A DNA stretch of 11,125 bases from JACCWM01 sp040393065 (lineage in GTDB: Bacteria > Myxococcota_A > Bradymonadia > Bradymonadales > Bradymonadaceae), in NCBI GenBank assembly GCA_040393065.1, contig JBEBUW010000135.1:1-11125 (forward strand), read 5' to 3'. The notes below the pieces were generated by a model. The model did no database searches and was not told the origin of the DNA. It worked only from the letters and a program-made list of their open reading frames with translations. Positions 1 to 6,909 of this stretch are shown piece after piece. Positions within the stretch are counted from its first letter, which is position 1, and the number at the start of each line of letters is the position of its first letter. The translations under genes were made by a program, and so were the position numbers.

Positions 1-335
1 GAGCGCAGCGCAGCGTATTCCTAACCCCCGGTGAAACCGGGGGGCGCGACGCCGCGCACCACCCAACACACGGCCACGTTTCGCCCCCCCCACACACACC
101 GCGAAGCCGGACGAAGTCCGAGCGCAGCGCAGCGTATTCCTAACCCCCGGTGAAACCGGGGGGCGCGACGCCGCGCACCACCCAACACACGGCCACGTTT
201 CGCCCCCCCCACACACACCGCGAAGCCGGACGAAGTCCGAGCGCAGCGCAGCGTATTCCTAACCCCCGGTGAAACCGGGGGGCGCGACGCCGCGCACCAC
301 TCAACACACACCGCGAAGCCGGACGTTGTCCGGCT
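1..335. repeat. 119-bp tandem hairpin repeat array (2 full copies + 1 shortened copy)
   Basis: Two copies of a 119-bp unit (1-119 and 120-238) are essentially identical. A third copy (239-335) lacks about 23 bp in its middle. Each copy carries a perfect hairpin with an 8-bp stem and GAA loop (CCCCCGGT-GAA-ACCGGGGG at 25-43, 144-162 and 263-281). A second hairpin closes each unit: in copies 1 and 2 it is CGGAC-GAA-GTCCG (108-120 and 227-239), while in the last copy it is a fuller 8-bp stem with a GTT loop (317-335). The array probably continues left of the window. Coding looks unlikely because every unit repeats the same hairpins and 119 bp is not a multiple of three. It resembles dispersed intergenic palindromic repeats (REP/BIME-like). 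Function unknown. Confidence 0.9.
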
Positions 336-453
336 CCACGCTCCAATCCCTCCCATCATTTCACACCCCGCAAAAGACTCCCCCTCTCCCCAAACTGTGA
401 TACGCTCCCACCCGTCGTGTTTCGCACAAACAAAACCTGCCGAGTACACCCCC
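336..453 (+). other. Leader region upstream of the VKOR-DsbA gene
   Basis: A C-rich stretch between the hairpin repeats and the VKOR-DsbA start. I see no convincing -35/-10 pair and no clear Shine-Dalgarno before either possible start (GTG at 397 or ATG at 454). The promoter may lie in or before the repeat array, or be of an unfamiliar type. Confidence 0.4.
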
Positions 454-1638
454 ATGGCACAATCCACAGCCCTTCCCCAGCTCACCACCGGCCTCTTTTC
501 CATCGGTGGATTCATCGCCGCCGCCTACTTAAGTTCCATCCAGATCCAGGTTGAATTCGGAGCCAAAATCACCGGACTGCTCTGCAACACGGACGGATTT
601 CTCAACTGCGACACCGCCGCACAATCCAGCTTCGCCACGCTGGCCGGCATCCCGATCTCTGTACTCGGCGTCGCCTTTTACGCAGCCATTCTGGCCGTCA
701 TCTTCTTTGGAGCTTTAAAATCCAGCCCCAAAACACCAGCCACCCACGACAAACCCGCGCCCTTCAGCGCTCCCGCCCTCACGCTCACGCTCTACGGCTT
801 GAGCGTTCTGTACTCACTCTTTTTGCTGGGCGTGAGCCTGTTCATCCTCCAGTCCGTCTGCCCCTTTTGCGCGCTTCTCTACGTTTGCAACATCGGCGGC
901 TTCGCCGCCGCCTGGATGTGGTACGGCCACAAACCACACCACGCCCTGCTCGACCAACTCCGCCACCTGAGCAGCCTCTTCAAAACCTGGGCACCCCCGG
1001 TTTTCGTCGGATGTTTCATCGTCGCCCTGCTTGCCAGCCTCTCCATTCGCCAGCTCAGCATCGACGCCCAACAGGTCGAACATGCGCGCCAACAAGAAAT
1101 CCGCGACGCCCGAAAACCCATCGAACAGGACCAGTACCGCGCCAGCCACAGCCCCGGCCTTGGCCCCAAAGACGCGCCCGTCGTCCTCGTCGAATTTTCC
1201 AGCTTCACCTGCCCGCACTGCGCACAATTTTCCGGCGTGCTCACAGAACTTTTGCGCAACTACCCCGAACAAGTCCGCGTTGAATTCCGGCATTTTCCCG
1301 CCAGCCAACAACCCAACAGCAACGCCGCCGCCCGCGCCGGCGTTTGCGCCCACGAACAACAAAAATTCTGGCCCCTGCACGACCTGATGTTCAGCCGCGC
1401 CCCGGCCCTGGCCGAGCCCATGATCCTGAGCTACGCCACCGAAGCCGGCCTCAACGCCGACCAGCTCCAAACCTGCATGAACTCCGAACTCGCCCGCCGC
1501 GTCGTCAACGCCGACATCCACGCCGCTCAGACTCTGAACATCCAGGGCACCCCGACCCTTTTCATAAACGGCCGCCGCTTCGATGGCGCCGTTCCCTACC
1601 CGGAACTCGAAAAACACATCAAAGCCGCCCTGCAATAA
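454..1638 (+). CDS. VKOR-DsbA fusion: quinone-linked disulfide-forming membrane protein
   Basis: Encodes a 394-aa fusion of an integral-membrane vitamin K epoxide reductase domain and a periplasmic DsbA-like thioredoxin domain. About five hydrophobic segments lie near residues 10-31, 67-88, 107-126, 127-157 and 179-198. The VKOR cysteines are visible: a loop pair C44 and C52, and the active-site CPFC at 136-139. The C-terminal domain (from about residue 240) has the CPHC redox motif at 253-256 and the cis-proline loop GTPT at 365-368. In this family the thioredoxin domain oxidises exported proteins and VKOR re-oxidises it, passing electrons to quinone, so one polypeptide replaces a DsbA/DsbB pair. 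The ATG at 454 was chosen because it places the first membrane segment close to the N-terminus; a GTG at 397 would add 19 polar residues. Neither start has a strong ribosome site. No terminator hairpin follows; the GGCTCGAGCC array begins 37 bp downstream. The family call is secure, the start less so. Confidence 0.93.
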   Translation: MAQSTALPQLTTGLFSIGGFIAAAYLSSIQIQVEFGAKITGLLCNTDGFLNCDTAAQSSFATLAGIPISVLGVAFYAAILAVIFFGALKSSPKTPATHDKPAPFSAPALTLTLYGLSVLYSLFLLGVSLFILQSVCPFCALLYVCNIGGFAAAWMWYGHKPHHALLDQLRHLSSLFKTWAPPVFVGCFIVALLASLSIRQLSIDAQQVEHARQQEIRDARKPIEQDQYRASHSPGLGPKDAPVVLVEFSSFTCPHCAQFSGVLTELLRNYPEQVRVEFRHFPASQQPNSNAAARAGVCAHEQQKFWPLHDLMFSRAPALAEPMILSYATEAGLNADQLQTCMNSELARRVVNADIHAAQTLNIQGTPTLFINGRRFDGAVPYPELEKHIKAALQ

Positions 1639-1675
1639 ACTCGCGCGCCACGCTCCCCCAAACACTTCGATTTCC

Positions 1676-2165
1676 GGCGCGAGCTGCCCGGGAGCAAGTC
1701 AACTATCGAAAATCAAGCTCGAGCCGCCCTCCGAGCAAGCCAACTCTCTCCAAATCCGGCCCGAGCTGCCACTTTTTCAAAAACGCCCCACAAAATTTCA
1801 GGCTCGAGCCGGATTTCTTGATCGTGATTTTTCAAAATGGCGGCTCGAGCTGCCACTTTTCCAAAAACAGCCCACAAAAAATCAGGCTCGAGCTGCCACT
1901 TTTCCAAAAACGGCCCACAAAAAATCAGGCTCGAGCTTCAAGGTCGCTAGTTGATGGACTTTTGGGGTAGCTCGAGCCGCTTTTTCCAAAAGTTTACTTA
2001 CCCAGGCCCCGGCTCGAGCCGCACTTTCCAAAACTTCACCTGCCCAAAACCCCGGCTCGAGCCGCTTTTTCCAAAACTTCACCTGCCCAAAACCCCGGCT
2101 CGAGCCGCTTTTTCCGAAACTTCACTTGCTCAAAACATAGCGCGAGCCGCCCTGCGCGAAACCAG
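1676..2165. repeat. 42-43 bp tandem array of GGCTCGAGCC palindromes, about 12 units
   Basis: Twelve copies of a core close to GGCTCGAGCC start at 1676, 1716, 1758, 1801, 1842, 1885, 1928, 1969, 2011, 2054, 2097 and 2139. Successive spacings are 40, 42, 43, 41, 43, 43, 41, 42, 43, 43 and 42 bp. Nine cores hold an exact CTCGAG; the first, third and last are degenerate. The sequence between cores is also shared: the units at 1842 and 1885 differ at one base in 43, and those at 2011 and 2054 at two. There are two subtypes, a left form (core, TGCCAC, T-run, CCAAAAAC, GCCCACAAAA, ATCA) and a right form (core, GCTTTTTCCAAAAC, TTCACCTGCCCAAAAC, CCC). A further weak unit may begin near 1638. The array fills the gap between two convergent genes and stops just before the RCC1-gene stop codon at 2166. 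Role unknown. Confidence 0.92.
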
Positions 2166-4178
2166 TCACCAGGTCCACATCGACTCGTAACTCGGAATCC
2201 GCTGCACCCCCGCCGTACACGGCCGTGACACAAATTTTTCCATGGGCGGCGTGCCCCAGCACCAGATTTCTCCGCCCGGGGTTAATACGCATCCGAACCG
2301 ATCACCCAGCGCTACCTTTACCCAATCGACCGGCACATCCACCCGCAACGGAACATCCGACCCGCGCAAATCTTCCCGAGACTGTCCCAGCTCACAGCTA
2401 TAATTTGTGCCCCAGCACCAGACTTCGCGCTCTGTATTGACCCCGCAACGAAACGTGCCGCCTCCGTTATAAAGCTCCACAAAAGCATCGTCCCACTCCG
2501 TGCGAACAGGCGACAGTGCCGCTTCCCAATAACTTTCTGCGCCCGCAATCCCCAGATGCTGACTATAACCATTGCCCCAGCACCAGACCTTGCCTGCCTC
2601 ATCGAGCGCGCAACTTGTCTGCTCGTTAATCGTCAAATGCGTCAGCTTTTGCGTCGTATCCACAGGCACCAGCGCATCACTGGCTTCCACTGAGCCATCG
2701 CCCTTGTATCCGCCGCCCGCACACGCCCAGTTTCCGTCCGGCGTCTTCACACAGACATGGTAAGCCCCCATCTGGATATCCACAAAAGGCCCCTCCGCCA
2801 TAAGCACCGGTTCGAGCGCTATCTCCAATGGCTCCTGCCAGGGATTCCAGGTGGACGGAGGTATGGCTCCCCAGCAATACAACGCGCCGGCAAGCGTCAG
2901 GCCACAGGTCGCCGGATTCCAGTTTTGAATCGTTTGAAAACGCAACACGGTCGCGGCCGCAGTCGGCATCGTAACAGGTTCCCCGACCACACCCGTGCCG
3001 GTTTGAGCTGCATAGTTCATCCCCCAACAATACGCCTGATGCCCTTCCGTGAGCCCACAACTGATCGACCCGCCGCTGACAATCCGCACAAGATCTACCT
3101 GTTCCGCCACCGCCTGCGGATACGACGCGTAATACCCAGTCATGACAGGTTCATCGCCAACTCCCAGCACTCCGCTCGACCCCGCCCCCCACGCATACCA
3201 CAGCCCATCACTGCCCCGCGCAAAACACCGCGAAAACTTGCACACAAGCTCCGTAAACGTCCGCTCCACCCTGTACGTCTCCCGCACATGCTTGCCGCTC
3301 ATTTCCGCCAACAAATGAAACTCCCCCGGATTCTTAAAAACCAGTTTCTCGTCCCGGATCTCCGCAATCCCCTCTGCTGAAAACGTCCAGCGCGGCATCA
3401 GATTCACGCGCAACACTTCCCCACTTTCCGACAACGCCTCCACCGCAAGCGGCACCTCATCGCCCACCCGAAACTCGCCGCCCTTCGGCGAAATCTCAAG
3501 GCTCGCAATCGGTTTCACGCGCACCACCGCGCTGCCCACAATCCCGGCAAATTTCCCGGTCGTCACCGCCTCGATCGTCGTCACACCGGCCGAATTCGCC
3601 GTCACCTTGCCGCCCTGCGCCGTCACCACCGCAACGCCCGGATCGTGGGTGCGCCACACCACCGGGATGTTGGGCACCTCCACACCGTTGCGCGTCTCCA
3701 CCGCCGCCCGCAAAATCACCGTTCCGGTCGAGCCCAGCACAACCTCCGACGGCGTAATCGACACCCGGTGCGGCCCGGCATCCACCACTTCCACACGAAT
3801 CCGCGCGCTGCGCTCCCGCGCAATCACCTCCACATCCGTCACGCCGCGCGCACGCCCCGTCAACGTCAGACCATGCCCCGTCACAAGCGCCGGATTCTCC
3901 ACCAGAAACTGCACCGCATCGAGCTGCTCCCAGCTCCCATCCTCGCCGCGAAACTCCACCACGACCGCCTTGGACTCGCCGACCTCCAGGCGCAACGCAG
4001 TCGGCTGCACGCGAAGCTCCGGCTCACCCACATCGTCAAACTCGCTGACGTCCCCCACATCTACCGATCCCGTATCCGAAAGATTTCCCGGCCCCTGCGG
4101 CTCCGAAGAACATCCAGCCACCAGAACCCAGCCCACCAACATCCAGACTTTCCAGAATCTCACGCTGCGACGATACAT
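2166..4178 (-). CDS. RCC1-repeat lipoprotein with bacterial Ig-like (Big2) domains
   Basis: Encodes a predicted 670-aa secreted lipoprotein. It starts with a basic n-region, a hydrophobic stretch and the lipobox LVAGC, with lipid-bearing Cys at residue 23 followed by Ser-Ser (no Asp at +2). A Gly/Asp/Ser-rich linker leads to about three Ig-like Big2-type domains (roughly 55-132, 138-222 and 225-305), with motifs such as SAGVTTIEAV. The C-terminal half (about 308-650) has seven RCC1 blades marked by WYAWG, YCWG or WCWG near 327, 382, 433, 484 (degenerate), 531, 586 and 638. In six blades one Cys lies exactly 10 residues before the Cys of the YCWG/WCWG motif, suggesting a disulfide per blade. 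Such proteins are usually surface binding or adhesion modules; the ligand is unknown. An upstream ATG at 4268, one base after the cydB stop, would give 700 aa but bury the signal peptide behind 30 residues, so 4178 is preferred. It is codirectional with cydAB and 91 bp away, so co-transcription is possible. Confidence 0.87.
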   Translation of the reverse strand: MYRRSVRFWKVWMLVGWVLVAGCSSEPQGPGNLSDTGSVDVGDVSEFDDVGEPELRVQPTALRLEVGESKAVVVEFRGEDGSWEQLDAVQFLVENPALVTGHGLTLTGRARGVTDVEVIARERSARIRVEVVDAGPHRVSITPSEVVLGSTGTVILRAAVETRNGVEVPNIPVVWRTHDPGVAVVTAQGGKVTANSAGVTTIEAVTTGKFAGIVGSAVVRVKPIASLEISPKGGEFRVGDEVPLAVEALSESGEVLRVNLMPRWTFSAEGIAEIRDEKLVFKNPGEFHLLAEMSGKHVRETYRVERTFTELVCKFSRCFARGSDGLWYAWGAGSSGVLGVGDEPVMTGYYASYPQAVAEQVDLVRIVSGGSISCGLTEGHQAYCWGMNYAAQTGTGVVGEPVTMPTAAATVLRFQTIQNWNPATCGLTLAGALYCWGAIPPSTWNPWQEPLEIALEPVLMAEGPFVDIQMGAYHVCVKTPDGNWACAGGGYKGDGSVEASDALVPVDTTQKLTHLTINEQTSCALDEAGKVWCWGNGYSQHLGIAGAESYWEAALSPVRTEWDDAFVELYNGGGTFRCGVNTEREVWCWGTNYSCELGQSREDLRGSDVPLRVDVPVDWVKVALGDRFGCVLTPGGEIWCWGTPPMEKFVSRPCTAGVQRIPSYESMWTW

Positions 4179-4269
4179 CGATTTCTCAAAAAATATGCAG
4201 AAAATACTGCCTCTGCCTGCGCCCACAAAAACTTCCACCAGACGCGAATTCGCTCCAACCAGAGCCATC
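4179..4269 (-). other. Spacer between cydB and the RCC1 lipoprotein gene
   Basis: A 91-bp spacer read on the minus strand. It contains a 10-bp perfect palindrome GCGAATTCGC at 4244-4253 and an A/T-rich stretch just before the lipoprotein start, with a weak GAG-type ribosome site. I see no T-tailed terminator after cydB, so read-through into the lipoprotein gene is possible. Confidence 0.4.
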
Positions 4270-5370
4270 CTACCGCGAATCTACACCAGATTCATCCGCG
4301 CCGCCCGACGCCTCACTTTCATCCGCTACCGGCGCCGGGTTCTGCGCAACTTCCACGCCCCCGGATTTCCCTGCCTTAAATACACGATACAAATAATAAA
4401 ACGCCGGCAACAACAGCACACTTCCGGCCGCCAGCGCAATCAACACAAGCCGCAACACCACCTCGTCCGCCGCCGCCCCCGCAATCGTAATGTCCGGGTA
4501 AATCAAGTACGGAAACTGCGCCAGCGCCCAGCCCACGATGATCAAACCGCCCTGTACCAGCGCCGCCAGCCGCGCAATGCGGTAACGCCGCTGCCACAAC
4601 GCTCCCAGCACAATCACCGCCGCCAGCCCGGTCAATATTTGAAAGAAAATCGCCGCCCTGCCATGCACCAACCCCTCGTACAAAAACGGCGCGTCACGTC
4701 TGGCCAGCAACAAACTCACCAGCGCAAAAACCCCCACCGCCACCGCCGCCCACAACCCACGCCGCCGAAAATCATTCGCCAGCTCCACATCCGCGCGCAC
4801 TTCCACCGTCATATAGACCGCCGACAAAAACGCGCACACCGCCAACAGCAACGCTCCAATCGCAAACGGAAACGGCGCCAGCCACTCCGAAACAAAATTC
4901 GTCTGCACCATCCCCGTCGCCGCATCCACCCGCAGATTTCCCGACGCAATCGCCCCCACACTGATTCCCAACAAAAACGGCGTCACCGCACTCGAAACCG
5001 CAAACACACGCCCCGAGCGCTTCTGCAAACGCGTCGCACCCGCCGGATACGACTCAAACGCAAACGCCGAACCACGCAACACAATCCCCACCAGCATAGC
5101 CGCCAGCGGAATATGCAGCGCCGTCATCAGCACCGAAAACGCACGCGGAAAACACGAAAACAACAACACGATCACCAGGATCAACCACACATGATTCGCC
5201 TCCCAGATCGGCGCAATCGCATCATTCAACGCATCGCGCTGACGCTCCCCACGCGGCCCCCACGCAAAAAGCCGCCAGATGCCGCCGCCAAAATCCGCGC
5301 CGCCCGACAACACATACGCCGCCATCGCCACCACCAGCACCATCGCCACAATCGTCGATAACTCAGGCAT
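4270..5370 (-). CDS. cydB: Cytochrome bd-type quinol oxidase subunit II (CydB)
   Basis: Encodes a 366-aa polytopic inner-membrane protein, the normal size for CydB, the partner that stabilises the haem-bearing subunit CydA in the bd-type O2 reductase. Recognisable segments are SGGADFGGGIW near residues 22-32 and APIWEANHVWLI at 53-64, typical of CydB, followed by repeated hydrophobic helices. The last ~30 residues form a polar Ser/Gly/Glu tail that is poorly conserved in the family. ATG at 5370 was chosen because GGGAGGGG lies just upstream and because it overlaps the cydA stop by 8 bp (ATG-CC-TGA arrangement), as expected for translational coupling. A longer reading frame begins at 5463 but would add 31 basic residues inside cydA. 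No cydX, cydC or cydD is visible beside it. Confidence 0.95.
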   Translation of the reverse strand: MPELSTIVAMVLVVAMAAYVLSGGADFGGGIWRLFAWGPRGERQRDALNDAIAPIWEANHVWLILVIVLLFSCFPRAFSVLMTALHIPLAAMLVGIVLRGSAFAFESYPAGATRLQKRSGRVFAVSSAVTPFLLGISVGAIASGNLRVDAATGMVQTNFVSEWLAPFPFAIGALLLAVCAFLSAVYMTVEVRADVELANDFRRRGLWAAVAVGVFALVSLLLARRDAPFLYEGLVHGRAAIFFQILTGLAAVIVLGALWQRRYRIARLAALVQGGLIIVGWALAQFPYLIYPDITIAGAAADEVVLRLVLIALAAGSVLLLPAFYYLYRVFKAGKSGGVEVAQNPAPVADESEASGGADESGVDSR

Positions 5371-6739
5371 CGTCCCCTCCCACCTGCACATTGTCCGCTG
5401 CCCCACCACCGTCCACCTCCGCAATCCGCGCAAGCTGCGCCGCCGTCGGACTCTGAAACACATGCCGCCGCAGCAGGTAAACCACGATCACCGACAGCAC
5501 CAGATACAACACGCTAAAAACCGTGAACGGCACGATCAAACCCGGCATCGGCGTCACCGCATCCGCCGTGCGCATAAACCCGTAAATCACCCACGGCTGC
5601 CGCCCCACCTCCGTCACCGTCCACCCGGCCTCGATCGCCACAAACCCCAGCGGCCCACTCACCACCAGCAGCCACAAATACCAGCGCTGCTCCGGCAACG
5701 CGCGCTGCCGCCACGCCAGAAAAACTCCCAGCACCGCCACGCCCAGCATCCACATCCCGCACGCCACCATGATCTGAAACGCAATGTGCACAATCGCCAC
5801 CGGCGGCCATTCATCGCGCGGAAAATCCTTCAGCCCCCGCACCTCCGCCTCAAAACTCCCGAACGCCAGAAAACTCAGGCCCCCCGGAATCTCCAGCGCA
5901 TAATTCGTCCGCCCCGCCTCCACGTCCGGCATGCCCCCGATACGCAGCGGCGCGCCCCGTTCCGTTTCAAACTGTCCCTCCATCGCCGCCAGTTTAATCG
6001 GCTGATGAACCGCCGTGTTTTTCGCCAGCAAATCCCCCATAATCGGCTGCACAATCGCCGTCGCCAGCCCCACGATCAGCGCAATCCCGATGGCCGCCCG
6101 ATGAAACGCATTGCCCGGATCTTTCAACAACATCCACGCATGGATCCCCGCCACCGCAAATGCCACCGCCTGAAACGCCGCCACCGTCATATGCGCCGTC
6201 ATCGGCATCCACAACGCGTTGAACATCGCCTCCCACGGCCGCACATTGACAAACTCCCCGCCCACAAAATCAAACCCGGCCGGCGCATTCATCCACGCAT
6301 TCGCGCACACCACAAAAATCCCCGACATCGTGCCCGAAATCATCACCATCAAACCGCACAACCAGTGCACCTTCGGCGCAAGCCGGTCCCAGCCGTACAG
6401 ATACAGCCCCAGAAAAATCGCCTCCAGAAAAAACGCAAACCCCTCCAGCGAAAACGGCATACTCACCAGCGGCCCCGCATGCTCCATAAACGTCGGCCAC
6501 AACAAACCCAGCTCAAACGACAACACCGTGCCCGACACCGCGCCGACCGCAAAAATAATCGCCGTCCCCTTCGCCCAGCGCTGCGCAAGCTCCCGGTACA
6601 CCCGACGCTTCGTGCGTATCCACATCCCCTCGGCCACGATCATCAGCAGCGGCATCGCAATCCCGACCGCCGCAAACACAATATGAAACGCCAGAGACAT
6701 CGCCATCTGCGAGCGCGCCGCCAGTAAATCATCCATCAT
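5363..6739 (-). CDS. cydA: Cytochrome bd-type quinol oxidase subunit I (CydA), short Q-loop type
   Basis: Encodes a 458-aa membrane protein that oxidises quinol and reduces O2 to water without pumping protons. Conserved haem-site residues are in place: His19 (haem b595 ligand by E. coli numbering), His183 in MTAHMTVAAFQ (matching E. coli His186, b558), and Met324 in FQIMVACG (matching Met393, b558). Glu99 and Glu106 in SLEGFAFFLEAIF match the E. coli E99/E107 pair. The quinol-loop signature KLAAMEGQFETERG (249-262) is present, but the protein is about 60 residues shorter than the E. coli form and lacks the long Q-loop insertion. That is the short-loop class that includes cyanide-insensitive oxidases. 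GRQPWVIYGFMRTADAVTP (379-397) is a further family hallmark. The ATG at 6739 has GGGAG four bases upstream; a second ATG follows immediately. It is the first gene of the cluster, with divergent regulatory DNA upstream. Confidence 0.97.
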   Translation of the reverse strand: MMDDLLAARSQMAMSLAFHIVFAAVGIAMPLLMIVAEGMWIRTKRRVYRELAQRWAKGTAIIFAVGAVSGTVLSFELGLLWPTFMEHAGPLVSMPFSLEGFAFFLEAIFLGLYLYGWDRLAPKVHWLCGLMVMISGTMSGIFVVCANAWMNAPAGFDFVGGEFVNVRPWEAMFNALWMPMTAHMTVAAFQAVAFAVAGIHAWMLLKDPGNAFHRAAIGIALIVGLATAIVQPIMGDLLAKNTAVHQPIKLAAMEGQFETERGAPLRIGGMPDVEAGRTNYALEIPGGLSFLAFGSFEAEVRGLKDFPRDEWPPVAIVHIAFQIMVACGMWMLGVAVLGVFLAWRQRALPEQRWYLWLLVVSGPLGFVAIEAGWTVTEVGRQPWVIYGFMRTADAVTPMPGLIVPFTVFSVLYLVLSVIVVYLLRRHVFQSPTAAQLARIAEVDGGGAADNVQVGGDDA

Positions 6740-6909
6740 AAATCTCCCGATTTGAGCGCCTTAAAAGCGCCAGCAAATGATGAGCAATCGCAAAAATGAT
6801 TTGCCGGCAAACTAAGCACTGTCAGGCCGCTGCCTACTTTGTTACCCTTCCAGAGTTCGCACGCCTGTCCGCAAAACCGCTATCCCCCTCAGCCATCTGT
6901 GGAGTGATC
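6740..6909. promoter_or_regulatory. Divergent intergenic region between cydA and the conserved lipoprotein gene
   Basis: This 170-bp region must serve transcription of both cydAB (leftward) and the lipoprotein gene (rightward). On the minus strand a weak sigma70-like pair is possible: TTGCTC, about 15-16 bp, then a TTTTAA-type -10 (about 6762-6788). I cannot assign a convincing rightward promoter. On the minus strand GGCGCT occurs twice, separated by TTTAA (about 6755-6771). The clearest signals are the GCAAA-type inverted repeats annotated separately. Confidence 0.55.
6773..6811. promoter_or_regulatory. Candidate operator: GCAAATGAT/ATGATTTGC inverted repeat plus palindrome TTTGCCGGCAAA
   Basis: GCAAATGAT (6773-6781) and ATGATTTGC (6796-6804) form an inverted repeat with 8 of 9 positions matching and a 14-bp spacer. 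The right arm runs into a 12-bp perfect palindrome TTTGCCGGCAAA (6800-6811). Together they give repeated GCAAA half-sites centred 29-67 bp from the cydA start and overlapping the weak cydA promoter. That is a sensible position for a repressor or redox regulator. The regulator is not identified. Confidence 0.45.

Noticed and set aside
21..515. Minus-strand open frame (164 codons) across the hairpin repeats
   Set aside because: It is made of the 119-bp repeats read through, runs into the start of the VKOR-DsbA gene, and shows no domain or ribosome site.
1676..2165. CRISPR array
   Set aside because: The shared core is only about 10 bp, the intervening sequences are themselves repeats of one another, and no cas gene is nearby.
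1713..2233. Short frames with repeated LEPDFLWAVFGKVAARA-like peptides
   Set aside because: They arise from the ~43-bp repeat array; unit lengths of 40, 41 and 43 shift frame, so no coding constraint is evident.
4178..4268. Longer start (ATG at 4268) for the RCC1 lipoprotein, one base after the cydB stop
   Set aside because: The position suggests translational coupling, but it would leave the lipoprotein signal behind 30 extra residues, which is atypical. It cannot be fully excluded.
3607..5361. Plus-strand 584-codon open frame opposite the RCC1 and cydB genes
   Set aside because: It is an Arg/His/Pro/Gln-rich antisense shadow of two well-supported minus-strand genes.
5279..6727. Plus-strand 482-codon open frame opposite cydA
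   Set aside because: Antisense to the clearly identified cydA, with low-complexity Arg/His/Pro composition.
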